A stretch of DNA of 64,000 bases from Tamarix chinensis (taxonomy: Eukaryota; Streptophyta; Magnoliopsida; Caryophyllales; Tamaricaceae): the NCBI GenBank assembly GCA_030549775.1, contig CM060174.1, positions 7,569,391 to 7,633,390 of the forward strand. The letters run 5' to 3'. The notes beneath the pieces were generated by a model. The model was not told where the DNA came from. It searched no databases and saw only the letters and a list, made by a program, of their open reading frames with translations. The translations under genes were made by a program, and so were the position numbers. The stretch's first letter is position 1; every line of letters begins with the position of its first letter. Below, piece after piece: positions 1 to 12,867 of the stretch.

Positions 1-3000
1 ACTAGTGAACCAATTTCATGAGACACAACATAACATTAGGTTATAAAAGTTAAGAGCATAAAGGGACACCTATCCTATAACAATGAAAAATTTTAAGGGT
101 ACAAATAATAAGTGCATAAAAGCCAAATTCACATATAAACATCTTATCCTAATACAAATGAAAAAAAGTCATAGCTCATAATCAGAAACATATATTAATA
201 GTCACATGTGCATATCCCTTCCAATAATAAATGGACAAAAGCTATAGGGTACCATAACCAAATGAGCATCCTACTCAACTCCAAATAGCATACTAAAACT
301 ACGAGTTTTATGCTGGGACTCCAATGTTCACCTAGCCTAGAACCGTAAAAGCCACCACATGTGGGTACCCCTATTCACTTCGAATGGAATTTTTCTAAGG
401 TTGTCTCATAAAATGTATCATAATACTTAAGTATGCATAACCCCTATAGATTTCAAATGATCATATAGAGTATACAAGTCTCAAGGTTGTCTAACAGTTT
501 TAAAGGATAAAATGTAACCACAACCAGTTTTAAAATATTACTGTAACCTCTATTGATTTAAAGGATAACACGTAACCTTTCCTTGTTTCAAAGGATAACC
601 ATAACCTTTCACATAATAAGTGTTTATGGTTAACCCAAAACCTTAAATAACATTCACAGATTGTTTAAAATAATGAAAACTATTGATCAAAAAGACCATA
701 ATTGATAGTAGGATTCCTCAATATCTTTAGAAAAAATCAAAAAAGGCTAGAGGCTTTAAGAAATATTTTTGTAAAATTAAAAGCGGTGCACCTCTTACTA
801 ATTAAGAGTAATAGAAAAAAATTTAAAGTCAAACTTAGGTTAAGAAGCCCTAAAGTCCAACCTATCACATTATTCATCTATTTATCCATTTAATGACTAA
901 AATATACTTTAAAGACCTAAAACTCATTCTATAGGTTAAGATACCACAAAACTAGTGTAAAAATACCAAAAACAATATTTTGTCGTTAGGAGAAAAATTA
1001 GAAGAAAAAACATGGATATAAATAGCTTAACCAGTAAAAACAAGGTCCAATACCAAATTTATTCATGAAACATCTTTATTCCTAATTATGATAAAAAAGA
1101 TAATTTTGGGTTAATTATATAAAGAAGATAAAAATAAAAAGAAAAAATACTTTATTATTATAAATTAATATTCATAAATATTAACTATTTATGCTTGGTT
1201 ACTATTCAAGAGGCTAAAATCAATGGCTAATGGTCAAAGGTTTACCATTAATTCCTAATTATGCTAAAAAGATCATTTTGGGTTAATTATACACTTTACT
1301 AAACATAATTGGCATAAACATGATTAATCAAGATTAAAACCAACTTAGAGTGATTAAGGCATCATTATCTAAGAAAACATTAAATATTACGAAGAAAATA
1401 TTCTAAAGTATTTAAACATGCTATATATTAAATTCTATTTATTAATTAGAAGAATTAATATGGTATCATTTGATTAATCAAAATTTGAAAAATCACCATG
1501 ATCCCTTAAGAACATCAAGAACATTTAAATTCATCTAAACTCATGAAAATTTTCATCATAAATTCTAGCATTAAAGTATACTCAAATCAAATCATTCTTC
1601 AAATCAAAATGCATTCATAATTCAAGATCTGCAACATGATATCATCAATTGAAGAAAAAATCAAGATCAATAAAAACCCTGAATTGGTTGAAATACCCAC
1701 CATCCAAATCTAGATTCATGAAATTAATCATGCATATATGTATTAATAAGATCTTCCCTACAATATAACATATTAATAAGAAACAAAAGAAATAATTAAA
1801 TATAAAAAAATCACCCACAAGCTTCCATGAACCTTAGAAAAATCAAGGAAAAAAGCAAAATCAAAGTATCTAGAATTAAAGAGGAAAAAAAGATGAACTT
1901 ATCTTCAAGTTTTGGGGAAAAAAAAGTTCAAACATGGAGGAAAATGGGAGGCTATACCAAGAAAAAAAGGGGGGAATGGTTAAAAAAGATAAGAGAAGAA
2001 GAAAAGAAATTGACTAAGTTTATATTGGTATAGTCTTTTCTTGAAGTAGGAAGAAAACCAATCTCCAACCATGGGATAAGTGGTAGTATGCTAAATAAAA
2101 AAGAATAAAAATTAATTTAGTGGGGCGAAGAGGATATAGAAAGCAAAAAATTCATGCTAAGTTAGAAAGGGTAGAAGGATAATTTTGGTGGGACCTTAAT
2201 CATTAAGGTTTTAGAAGATGTGTCTATGAAAATATATAAAGTAAATGAGTGATGGTGGTGATGCCAATGGAATGGAAATACTTGGTTATTATTGAAAGCC
2301 AAATGGAATGGAGGAGAAAATAAAGAAGACATTGTGGCTAAGAGTAAAATGGTAACTTTGCTAAAGATTTCAAACTCAATTTGGATACTTAATTGGGGGG
2401 GAGCCATGAAATTTTGGGGCCAATAAATAGTTTTTATTATCAATAGTAATAAATAATTAAAGGTTAGGATTTATTCTCATAGTATTAGATAAAGATTGGA
2501 GGAAGAAAAGTCGTATTTAATGATTTATTATGTCTAAAACTATCTGATTAAATATAAAATTATAAAAATTATTATATAACACTTTTAAATTATTTTAAAA
2601 TCAATAAAACTAAAATATAGTGATCCCCTAATTTTTATAAATTTTCATATACAAGAGGGACTTTTTGGAATTTAAAATACTAAAACATGGGTAACTAGGA
2701 TATGAGTAGTATTTTTCTTAAAAATATACTATTAAAAGTTTAAAATAACTTCGAAGACTCAAAAAATGAAAATTATTACAAAAGTAAAATAATTATAATG
2801 ATCTATAATAAGTTTTATATCCAAAAATGGCTTAAAAGATCTTATAGAATTGAACTTGTGATAAAGGTTTACAAAATGTAAATAAAATGTTTCAGAAACA
2901 AAACAAGGGTTTCAAATGAATAACAAATGTAATTAAATATTAAAAATAATATAATTTTATTTTTACATACATAAGATCTTGAATATCCTATAGTTTCTAA

Positions 3001-3858
3001 GAAATGAGATATGACACATAGTATAACCATAAGACAGAAAAAAAAAAGTAAAACCAAGCTAAAAGGAAACAAAACACTAGAAAAAAGATCATCATCCTAA
3101 TTCACAATTACTTCATTAATCCTCCTATTGTACTCTCCAATTCCCAAATTTGACACAATATTCCAACATATTATTTTGATCAACATATTTGAAAATTAGA
3201 ACTTGACTCTAATGTTTTGGATATAAAATAATGATTATGCCCCTAGTATTTCTAAGTACATTTTAAGTCATTTTTTCATAATATTAAATTTATACTTACC
3301 TTAATTAACCCCAAACTAAAATAATGGTAAAATTATCATATTTTAACCCAAACAATACTTGCACTACCTCAAATTTCTAGAATTAATCCAAAAATGAGCA
3401 TTTTCTCCTAGTCCTTCTAAAGACCTCAAAAACTTCTTTTTAATATAACTTACTCCAGATTTAACTAATCATGATATATTTTATATGAAATTTAGTGTAA
3501 AAATTTCAAGGATTATAATGGCCTACTTATTTCCCATGAAAACTCATATATTAACCCAAATTTCCTTAAGTTTGAGGATGACCCAAACTCACACAAAGGT
3601 TCCATAAGTCCTAAACATTACCACACTTTGAAAATCAACAAATTTATAGAAATAATACTTAATCATATTCAAATATATTCATCTATAGATTAAAAATAAA
3701 TAATTATACCAATATATTTAAGATTCCATAAAATTTCTTAGCAAGGCCTAAAATGTAGCAATGCCATAATAACTCATAATCACACATTAAATCATGTTTT
3801 TGTAATATAATTCATGAATAAGCTAACAAATCTACAACATAAAAGTATAAAAACATGA
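1..3858. other. AT-rich intergenic DNA, no gene recognised
   Basis: About 3.9 kb of very AT-rich DNA. I see no gene, RNA or intact repeat boundary. The open frames are short (60-93 codons), low in complexity and resemble no family I know. A short purine-rich patch at 1830-2030 resembles the purine-rich blocks of the LTR-like elements further right and may be an old fragment of one, but no terminus is visible. Confidence 0.5.
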
Positions 3859-4830
3859 TGTAACACTCAAGCCCTAAACTAAAGACATATATCCTTACCA
3901 AGGTTACACCAATCTCTTAGAAAGATACTCTTAATCGTCATTTTCTCTACCACCTTAGGATCATCTAATGAGATGAATGATAAGAGTTTAGAAGCATGCC
4001 AAAATTAGTAAAGGATAGGTAAGTAAATGGGGGAAGAAATTAAGAATATAACCAAGGTCGGGAATGAGAAAAAAAATGGTGTGGCTAGCTGCATGACAAA
4101 TTTTCATTACCAAGGGGAATTTAGAAGGGTTAGTTACACAAGAATGGGGAAATTTTGTGACTTATTGATGTGGTTTTTGAGGTCTTCTCAAAACAAAGGG
4201 ACTATCAACATGAGGGTTTAACATAGGTTAGGTGGTCTTACTTGAGTCGCTGGTAGAAGTTGTGGTTTATGGCATGAATGGATGACACAATGATGGGGGT
4301 CCTTATGTAGGGGTTTAATATAAAAAGGAGTGGTGAAACACTATTTATGTAGGTTTATAGGGTGATCCAACATGAATAGAAGATGGTGATGTAAGTAGCG
4401 ATATGGTGGCATGAATGTTATATTCTATAAAAGGTTAATAATGTGAGGTTTGCACGTTGAGGTGCACATTGAGGTAGTGTTGGTTGTGTGAGTTTATTCT
4501 TAAGATAGTGGCGACACGATGTTATATTTGTTGGAAGAATGTAAGTTTGCACGATGGTAAATAGGTTGATGGCAAAAGAACTTGGGAGAAATAAATTGTA
4601 GAATATGGTATGGGGATGTAAGAAAAATGATAAAAGATGGAGAAAATGAGGGAGTACATAGGGGTTAATTGCATGAAATTGATAAGGTATAAAGATGGGT
4701 AAGGCAAGATCTAGTGTGTTTTGTAAAAAAGAGAAGGAAATATGAGGGAAAGCAAGATATAGCGATTTCTGTCAAAAAAAGAAAGAAAAAAATGGGGGAG
4801 ATAAGGCATGAAACAAGGCTACAATAGGTT
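3859..4830 (+). other. Possible 5' end of an old LTR-like element
   Basis: The segment opens with TGTAACACTC, which fits the TGTAAY start of the LTR-like family seen elsewhere in the window, and then becomes purine-rich. No matching end or target duplication was found. The preceding 5 bases are CATGA, which do not match the CTTAG that follows the 3' end at 9279. The assignment is weak; the stretch has no convincing coding potential. Confidence 0.2.
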
Positions 4831-4970
4831 AGGTGTGTACTATAAGGTATGGGTTGGGGTTTGCCTGAAATTTAGAAGTGATTTTGTAATACCTTATCTT
4901 AGGTGTGTAATATAAGGTATGGGCTGGAGTTTACCTGAAAGTTAGAAGCGATATTGTAATACCTTATCTT
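4831..4970. repeat. Two tandem 70-bp copies at a solo-LTR junction
   Basis: Positions 4831-4900 and 4901-4970 are two 70-bp copies differing at a handful of sites. Both contain AGGTGTGTA, ATAAGGTATGGG and end TGTAATACCTTATCTT. The second copy contains the left junction of the solo LTR at 4955, so the duplicated unit includes 54 bp of flank plus 16 bp of the LTR start. A looser third copy of the flank part follows the LTR at about 8213-8240. Confidence 0.8.
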
Positions 4971-5102
4971 TTTATGAATTTTATTGCATGAGAAATTATG
5001 ATATTTGTTGATATTTGATTTTGATTTGGAACTATAATTGGGTTTTGAGAAAAGTTAGATTTGAATAAGCTTAAAATTTTTTATAACATGAGTTTCAGGC
5101 AG

Positions 5103-5228
5103 ACCGATCAACTGGTTGATCATTCTAGCTAAATGGTTTTTCTTAACCTAACCAATCAATTGGTTGGGTAAACAATTGATTAGTTAATAGAACAGTCAAC
5201 GCATAGGTTAAGTTGATCAACTGGTTTA
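5103..5228. repeat. Inverted CCAAT palindrome cluster, first
   Basis: The segment holds several short near-palindromes, including ACCGATCAACTGGTTGAT and the 16-mer AACCAATCAATTGGTT at 5150-5165, which has perfect 7-bp arms and a 2-base spacer. The same 16-mer recurs at 6567-6582 within the same solo LTR. Each arm contains a CCAAT core, so the unit is two inverted CCAAT boxes. Confidence 0.6.
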
Positions 5229-6390
5229 TCGAGCTGAGTGCACTTTCAAAACTCAATTTTTTTGAAAAAACTCCTTATATCAAAATGAAACCTTGATAAT
5301 CTTATTCCAAATTGTTCTTAAATATTCTTAGAATTTCTTATCATGTATTTGGCTCAAAATTCTTCCTCAAATTGATCCAAGAATTCGATTGGGACAATTG
5401 AGGGGTAAAGTGACCTCAGCTTTGTCTTCTTCCACCTCTCTCCTCTGCACACTTCTAGAATCGATTCTTTAATTCTAGACATGCTTCTACTTAACTAAGA
5501 GATTCCTTCCATGCTGAAAATTATTTCCTCTTTTGTGTTTGGCATTTCTAGGCTAAATCGACCTACACCTCTCCAGAACCACCATCTCATCTCCAAAAGG
5601 GAGGTTAGCCTATCTTAGACAAAATCTATCCGTTGAACTTAAATACGATTGGAATTAGGGTTTTTGATCTGTACCTAACCACACTTGTGATTGTATTGAT
5701 ATGTTGGCTATAAATAACTAAAATCACCCCTTTTATTTACCTTTCTTTCAGCCATCAAAATAATCCAACTCCCTCTAACTGTGATATTTCCCTTAAAATT
5801 TGAGGCTTAGTTGTTTCCCTTTTACTCTTTAGATCCTTTCTCTAGCTCCTTCTTGTTTATCTTTAAGCCGGGGAGGGTTAGATTTAGGAGGAATTTGAGT
5901 TGCCTTTTTAGAAGAACTTCTCTTTGTTTTTTCTTAGTTTGGTAAGTCATTTTATTCTTCTAATTTGAACTCTAACTTACGAAGGTATGCATTGTAATTT
6001 TGAAGCTTAAACTGTTTTTTTTAAGATTTTGAAAGTTAAGAATTTTTACAAGTTGAGTTTTCTTAGTTGAGGGAAGTTTTTCTTGCACCAAGTAACCTAT
6101 TCTTACTTATATGACTTTTTAAAGCTTGTATAGGAGGAAATATTAAAGTTCTAATTTTATAAGTTGGTATGATTATTTAGCTTCAGATTTGGTAATTGTG
6201 GATTAAATTATGAATTTTTAGAGGAATGCATGATTTTAGGGATAACAAGGTCGGTTTGATTAATTGTAAAGCATGCAATTGTTGTAAGCTAGAAAGTATT
6301 AATATGATGACAATCCATGTTTTAATTTGGCATAGTAGAAATTTTAAGAATGATATACTTTAAAATACCTATTTTAGGCTAATTAAAGGC

Positions 6391-6604
6391 AAATTGATCG
6401 ATTGGTTAAGTCAAACTAGTAGACCAATCCTTAGAATAGATAGCTGGTCGACCCAACCCATTAATCAGTAGGTCTATGGTGACCTTGGCCTTACTCTCTA
6501 CTTAAAACTATCAACTAGTTTGACATAGCTGATCGGTTTGAGGGAACCCTAGGTTTAAAAAAGCCAAACCAATCAATTGGTTCGCCCAAATAATCGATTG
6601 GTTA
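6391..6604. repeat. Inverted CCAAT palindrome cluster, second
   Basis: This cluster contains AAATTGATCGATTGGTT (6391-6407), TAGCTGGTCGACCCA (6441-6455), an exact second copy of AACCAATCAATTGGTT (6567-6582) and TAATCGATTGGTTA (6591-6604). It lies 1.2 kb from the first cluster, inside the same LTR. Confidence 0.6.
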
Positions 6605-8210
6605 GGTTAAATAGATTGACTTATTCGACAAGATTGTGTGATTTAGATTTCTTGACTTAGATATGCTTTGAGATTATGCTTAACACTATTATATGACTAT
6701 TTAATGAGTAACATACATCTCTTTCCATGGATTAACAACCAAGTAGATGGATTAAATGAATCATGACTTATGATACACACAATGGTCATTGTAAAGGCCT
6801 TGATGGGTAAACCCGAGCAAGTAGTTGATGGCTCAAAAAGGGAAATATAATCTTGAAAATGGCTTGAATGGATTAATCTCATGAATTATGTTATTATTGA
6901 ATAAGCATTAATGTAAATCCCACATATAGTTGGGAATGGTAATAAGCATACAAATTTCTTGTTTTTATATTATGTAGGTCTTGTATGATCACATAACCTC
7001 AAGAATAATATACTAATCATGTAAAGAGAAAGATAATCGAGTTATGTATGGATCTGGGTTACTCAATCCTCTATTAGCTACTGAGTGAGATCCTAGTAGA
7101 TCCCAATGCCTTACTTACTCTAGATAGCAATGATATACTAGGGGTTATTGATACTAAAGAGCTTGATTACTTAGGTGGATTTTGGATTGGTTCCTGACTT
7201 ATGTCTATTGGTGGTTACTTGGCTTCATTCTAGACTTATGTCTATTGGCAGTTACTTGGCTTCGGCTTAGAATTTATGTCCCTTAGTTTGGATAGGCTTC
7301 CATAGTATGTGAAACCATGGGGTGGTGCACATTCCATCACTCAATGATAATGATAATAATTGGGATAAGTATCTCAAATACAACTATGGTTAAAGAGGAA
7401 AATAGAGTAAAAGTAAAGAAACGGTAATGTGAAAGATGACCCATAGAGAACTTGCTTGCCCGGATGAATGTAACATTACTATTAACTGAACCATTCTACG
7501 TGCAGTATGCATAGTGGTATATATGATGTAGTACTATGGTGTCTAGCATAATTAGTCATATATGGTATGAACCTTCTATGTTTGGCGTGATCATGATAGA
7601 GCATGTATCTTGTTTGTATAAAGTATACATAAATTGTTAGCATGAATTATATATATGAGAATCTTGTGTGTTGGTAGCCCCATTAAGGAGGTAACTTAGC
7701 TTACTCAATACAAAGCATACTGACATGATCGTCTGCTCGGTCACCTACTCATTCCCATGAGCATAGGGTCATATGTAGGCTATCAAAGAGGGCTAGTAGT
7801 TGGCTATTCTTATCTGAGGCATGGGTTATAAGAGTATGGACATCCAGAGACTTTGAGAGGTCCTTGATGGATCATAGTTTAGAGTTTCACTATATTTTAG
7901 TTTTCTAAAATTCTAACCCTGTACTCTAGATTAATTTTTCTTCCCTCAAATACTTGAATATTGTGGACCACTGAGGTCTTGTAGTTGGAATCTTTCCTTT
8001 TATATCACCTAACGATTTTTAGCACACTCTGCTATGGGTTTGTTTGGTTTTGGTTCTCAACCTTGTGTCTAACATAGGACAAGCGGATAATGCCTATCCT
8101 ATGTTAGGTACGGTAGTAACACCCCATTTTTTCTAAGTGTTTATTAGCTTTCCACTTTCACAAGGTTTTCAAAACAAAAACTTTCAATAGTAAAAAATGG
8201 GAGTCTTACA

Positions 8211-9279
8211 GATATAGGTTAGGTTGAGTGTGTAGTCAGATATAGTTAGGGTTTAGTCTGGATAATCATACTAGGAAAAAAATCTAGTTTGCAATGGGAG
8301 AGATTAAGATAAGAAAATTAAACTAAAATTAAATAATTTGATGCATAACCATAAACATGGAGAAATTAGATCAATTCCTAGATATTAGTAGTTAATCCAT
8401 TATAAAAAATGATGCATCCACCTTAGGTGCAAAATGGATAAGATGAAACAATTTGATGTAGTACTTCTCAATAGATAGAAAACCCTTGCATGGCATCATA
8501 AAATGATAATATAGATCCATAACATGTATAGGGAAAAACCATGATTGCATAGACTACAACAAAAGCTCCCATGTCTTCACATGTGTATCGTAAGCCTTTA
8601 GTATAATCCCATATTTTGTATATGCGTTGTCATTATGATGATTATATCTCATATATGCTCTTATGTGTTATCCAGAACTATCACGTGCTATCTTATATTT
8701 ATTTCATATATCATATTTTATCATATTGTTATTGCATGTGGCCATATGTGTTCCATGTTGTTTCTTCATTTTAGGTTGTTTTATTCAGTATGAGGTGCAT
8801 ATTGATACTATGCATTTGTAGATGATGCATCATAAGTGCTTAATGATATCCTACCAACTTTGTGGAGGTTCCTCTAGTGGAGTGATCTTTGCTTTAGTCA
8901 TAGATAGGGTATAGAGTTATATTTATGTATAGTATACACATGTTGTGTACCCTAGATCTCGAATATCTTTTTTTTGGACTATTATTCCTCCCTTATGTTT
9001 TTGTTTAATCCCTTCCTTCCTTTTACTACAATATCGAGAGTTCATCAATGTACTCATTTTTTTCTTTTTATTTTCTTTGTTATCTAAAGACTTATGTTGT
9101 TTCATATATTTATTTCCTCATCGTTTTTCTTTTCTTGTAATGGTTTGTCTTGAATTTAGTATAATAATGGTATGAACCAGACTTATACTAAGTGTGGTGG
9201 TAACACCCAATTAATTTTATGTGTATACTCTCCCTCAAAAACACAAAAAAAAAATCAATTGTAAAATTAGGGTGTTACA
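8211..9279 (+). mobile_element. 3' end of an older LTR-like element
   Basis: The right end reads TAGGGTGTTACA (ending 9279). About 95 bp earlier is the family signature ACTAAGTGTGGTGGTAACACCC (9188-9209), whose GGTAACACCC pairs with GGGTGTTAC at the terminus to give a long-looped hairpin. The solo LTR at 4955-8210 is probably inserted in this older element, whose left end I cannot place. The candidate duplication on the right is CTTAG (9280-9284). No coding sequence is supported. Confidence 0.4.
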
Positions 9280-10816
9280 CTTAGAGGATTTTTGGTTCAC
9301 CTTAGAGATGACCACTAACTTTATCTTTGATTGTTGACCTTAGGGTTCACTTTTCTAACAATTAGAATGAGACAATTTAAAATAGTTATCATATGTGTAT
9401 TTTGGACCACTTTAATAAGACAAAAATACTTCAATTAAAAGGTATAAAGTTTGGGAATGGTTTGCTCTTTAGGGTTAGTAACCCTGAAGATAAGGTAGGA
9501 ACTCTCAAATTGATTTGCTCTTTCATCAGGTGCCTTGGTATTTTAACTAAAGCCCTATGTCTACCATTTTTAGTTCTTTGGGATTTTTAGAGGGATTCAA
9601 TAATTAAGGATTGTGTGAACTCATATGGAAAGTTATCATGCTACATTTGTGTACCGATATAATCGAGATTACCTCTATGCCCCCTCATTGCAAAGGTTAA
9701 GGTATTGTATTTCTTTGTGCGCCAATATGGCATTAGCACATGAGCGTCCCTAAGTTGTCATTATAACCCATCATGTAATTAAAAAGGAAGTAACGTGTGT
9801 GTGTGGTTTGGTTGTTGTCTCAATACACTACCCCTTATAAGTGGTAATATAGTGGTTTGGCAGCTGTCGTAGTGTACTATTATTGGCTTAACAAAAATGG
9901 TTTTGGTGTGGTGGTTTGATATTTGCCTATATGTGCTACCCTTGTTTTATTTAGTTGTTAATTGTGGTAGTTGGTAGTTACCATTGGGTACTACTGTCTT
10001 GGTACAACTTGATATTTTGGAATAGTTATACTTAGTTGAATGTGGTATTGGTTTTCTTAATGTGTAATGGCATGAGTATGCCAATTATCATATTGTATGA
10101 GTTATTTCATAATTTTCATATTGGTTGCTTTATGTGTTCATTGGCCTATGTTATAACTTGACCTCTTTACATTAACCTTTTATGTGTTTCATGTGGTTTA
10201 TGATGCTTAGTGTAGTATTGATCTAATCAATACGCATACCAACACATATAATATTATGGTTACCTACTTATTTAATAAGTAATTAGGTTAAGACCTTGTA
10301 GGAGTGTATAGAGAGTCCCTTTTAAAGAACTTGGGTTTTGGGATGAAAGTTTAGGTTATCCGGTGTTTGTCTTGAAGTCTTTTAGATCTAGATATTTTTC
10401 TAGACTCTTGTGTCATTTCCTTTGTATTTTTATTTTAGTTTTATTATTGTAACGTTGTATCCAATCGTGTTATATATATATATGTATATCAGAACTTTGA
10501 AAATCTTATGATATTTCTCTTAGTTTTCTTCATGATTAAAATTTGTGGGAAAATGATTTAGCTCTAGCATCTAATATAATAAATATAGGGGAGATCAGAC
10601 TTATATTAGGTGTGGTGATAACATCTAGCATTGAAATAATTTAGTTTATGTGTTATCTTTTAAAAATGGAAATTTCTAGTGCAAATAAGAGGAGTCTTAT
10701 GATTATTAAATTTGAAGCTATCATTATTCATCTGCTCAAAGGTAAACAAAGCAAATTGCTGAGATTTGGCTCATCTATTAGAAGACTCGAGTTTGATCCT
10801 TCATTTTGGGTTCATT
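9280..10816 (+). mobile_element. Another LTR-like 3' end before the CACTA element
   Basis: A third copy of the family 3' signature, in the form CTTATATTAGGTGTGGTGATAACATC, lies at about 10589-10614. It is followed about 85 bp later by GGAGTCTTATG (ending near 10701), which resembles GGGAGTCTTACA at 8210. The left end is not identifiable. Bases 10702-10816 are flank into which the CACTA element inserted. No gene is recognised between 9280 and 10588. Confidence 0.3.
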
Positions 10817-10849
10817 CACTACTACGGAAACAGGAAATAATAACGGGAA

Positions 10850-11095
10850 ATTAATAACGATAGTTCGAAAATCGTCGTCAAATGCGTGAAAATTAATACG
10901 CCGGAAGTTTTAATAACGGTTTTAGGTAATAACTGTTATTAAAAGTGCAAGGTGAAATTTTGCACGAGAATTTTAATAATGGTTGACGTAAACCCGTTAT
11001 TAAAACATGATTTAATAACGGTTCAAACAAGAACCGTTGTCAAAATTGGAAAGGTTTTAATATCGGTTCTTACAGGAACCGTTATTAAAAGTTCC
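10850..11095. repeat. Left subterminal hairpin array (AACGGTT)
   Basis: About five imperfect palindromes of 33-38 bp, each of the form TAATAACGGTT - short loop - AACCGTTATTA. Good examples are at 10970-11004, 11009-11043 and 11055-11090. Subterminal repeats bind the element-encoded TNPA-type protein in the En/Spm family; here each repeat is itself an inverted repeat. Confidence 0.85.
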
Positions 11096-11509
11096 TTTTA
11101 TTTCGTTCTCTTCTATTTCGTGCCAAAAATTTCAGACTCTGCCGCTTCCCTCTCGTACTCTCTTTTTCTTGCGAACCCTTGCACCACCGCTCCGGCTCCT
11201 CTGAATTAAGGGATACCGTCGCATAGCCATCTCTCCACCACCCCTCTGCCATTCTTGCTAACGTAGCCAACATTTGTACCTTCGTCGTTGCCATTCTCAA
11301 CTTGTACGTCGTCGCTCCCTTTACGTATGTGTTTTTCTTCCTTCATTTCTTAATTTGTCTCTACTGATATGTGTATATATATATAAATTTATGCATGTTG
11401 CACCGAAGAGGTTGTGTTTGATGTGTTGTTCGAAAATCTGTTGTTTGATGTGTTGGTAAAAAAATTTGCTGTGGCCTTTTTTGATTGTGGTCGGCCGAGA
11501 CCTTAATTT

Positions 11510-11540
<31 letters not shown>

Positions 11541-11843
11541 AATGTGTTTATAATCTATTTTATAAAAATATGTATTATTATTTTAAGAGAATCCACAAGC
11601 CTAAAATATATATTATTATCATAAGATATGTACGTTCTAAGTATAAAATTAAGGTGTATATATTTTTTTAGCACTCACATTATTATGCAGATCGTGTGTA
11701 TTTATATGCTTTTTTTAATATATATTTTGTAAGACGTGTATTTATATTCCGTAAAATGTGTGTTTATATGTGTTCTATTATATGTATATATATTTATAAT
11801 ATATTTATATATAATATGTGTATATATAATCTTAAATAATTGT
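11096..11843 (+). other. CACTA 5' leader region
   Basis: This lies between the left hairpins and the telomere-like tract. The first 220 bp (11096-11320) are pyrimidine-rich and less AT-rich than the surroundings, as expected for a leader, with short TA runs further on (11500-11540, 11760-11830). Small open frames here show no recognisable domain. The promoter of the transposase gene should be in or just left of this segment, but no element can be assigned with confidence. Confidence 0.35.
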
Positions 11844-12043
11844 GGTTAGGGTTAGGGTTGGGGTTAGGGGAGGGTTAGTGTTAGGGTTAGGGTTAGCTAT
11901 AGGTTTAGGATCATTATCTTATGAGGTTTAGTGTTATTTTTTATTATAATTTATTAGGGTTAGTTAATTATTGTTAGGGTTAGGGGGAGGGTTAGGGTTA
12001 GGGGAGGGGAGGGGGAGGGGGAGGGTTAGGGTTAGGGTTAGGT
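11844..12043 (+). repeat. TTAGGG-type telomere-like tract in two blocks
   Basis: Block 1 (11844-11896) and block 2 (11972-12043) consist of TTAGGG units, variants such as TTGGGG and TTAGGGG, and runs like GGGGAGGGGAGGGGG at 12001-12015. The unit is the 6-base TTAGGG form rather than the 7-base TTTAGGG of most plants. Runs of at least three G separated by one to three bases meet the usual G-quadruplex pattern several times. The tract lies inside the CACTA leader, between the hairpins and the transposase gene. Confidence 0.85.
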
Positions 12044-12867
12044 TTTATTATACTAAATATAAACTAGGGCTATAAGGAAAAATCCTAATGATAAGGGTAT
12101 TGTGCATGGGGAAAAGTTGAGGAGGTTGGTTGGGCATCGGTGTTGTGATCGATAAAAATTAAATAGAGATGAATAATTGTGTATAATAATAATAATAATC
12201 ATATAGGATTTATTAGGTTTGTCTACCACACTGATGCACCACACCTGAGATTTATTAAGGGTGAGCTATTTACTAGAGAGTATGATAGGATATCGAGAGA
12301 ACTGATGGTCATCAATGATGAGTGGAGGTATCGTCATAGCTTGCCTCGGAGTATCCACCTCGGTTACCCTAGAGTATCCGTGAGTAGACTCTCTTGCGAT
12401 GATGTCAGGGATCAAATGATATATCATGATGAGTGGACTTTTAGAGTTATAGTTTTTAGTTGGGCTCGACGAGGCTATCGAGGGATTCAGTTTTAGATAT
12501 GAGTTTTTGTTTTTTAGGTATTTGAGTTGTAACAACATTTTGATGTATATAGTGCTGCTATTGCTTAAATCCTGTAGTATGTATATCTTTTGTAATTTGA
12601 ACTATTAATTGTATAATATTTTGCTACGTATGTCTGTATGTATATATATATATATATGAACTCTTTGTAAGTTAAGGAGTTTCATTGATCAGCATTAATA
12701 TAATTTTGGAAACTTGTTAGCATGATTCGTATATATATATACAGAATAGCATGATACATTTGAGATTAATTCTTTCTAAGCAAGAGTGATTTGAGAATTA
12801 TTAAACTTATAATTCAATTGATTTTTAATAATTACTTTCATGTGGGATATATCTAGATTCAAAAAAT
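12044..12867 (+). other. Rest of CACTA leader, one unassigned open frame
   Basis: No family is recognised. An open frame at 12179-12496 (105 codons) contains mixed-composition sequence with charged and aromatic residues, more protein-like than the low-complexity frames around it. It could be a decayed upstream exon or chance. From 12500 to 12867 the DNA is AT-rich with TA runs and leads into the transposase start. Confidence 0.3.

Larger units (their letters stand above)
4955..8210 (+). mobile_element. Solo LTR of a TGTAAY...YTTACA family
   Basis: The left end reads TGTAATACC and the right end GGGAGTCTTACA, with TG/CA termini as in LTR retrotransposons. The 5 bases before (4950-4954) and after (8211-8215) are both GATAT, a perfect 5-bp target duplication. 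Near the right end a hairpin is visible: GGTAGTAACACCCC at about 8111 pairs loosely with the terminal GGGAGTCTTACA about 90 bp later. No gag or pol coding sequence is present, so it is best read as a solo LTR produced by recombination between two LTRs. An alternative is a non-autonomous DNA element, but the 5-bp duplication and TG/CA ends favour an LTR. Confidence 0.65.

Noticed and set aside
12266..12538. Minus-strand frame opposite the CACTA leader
   Set aside because: Shadow of the plus-strand frame at 12179-12496; no domain in either.
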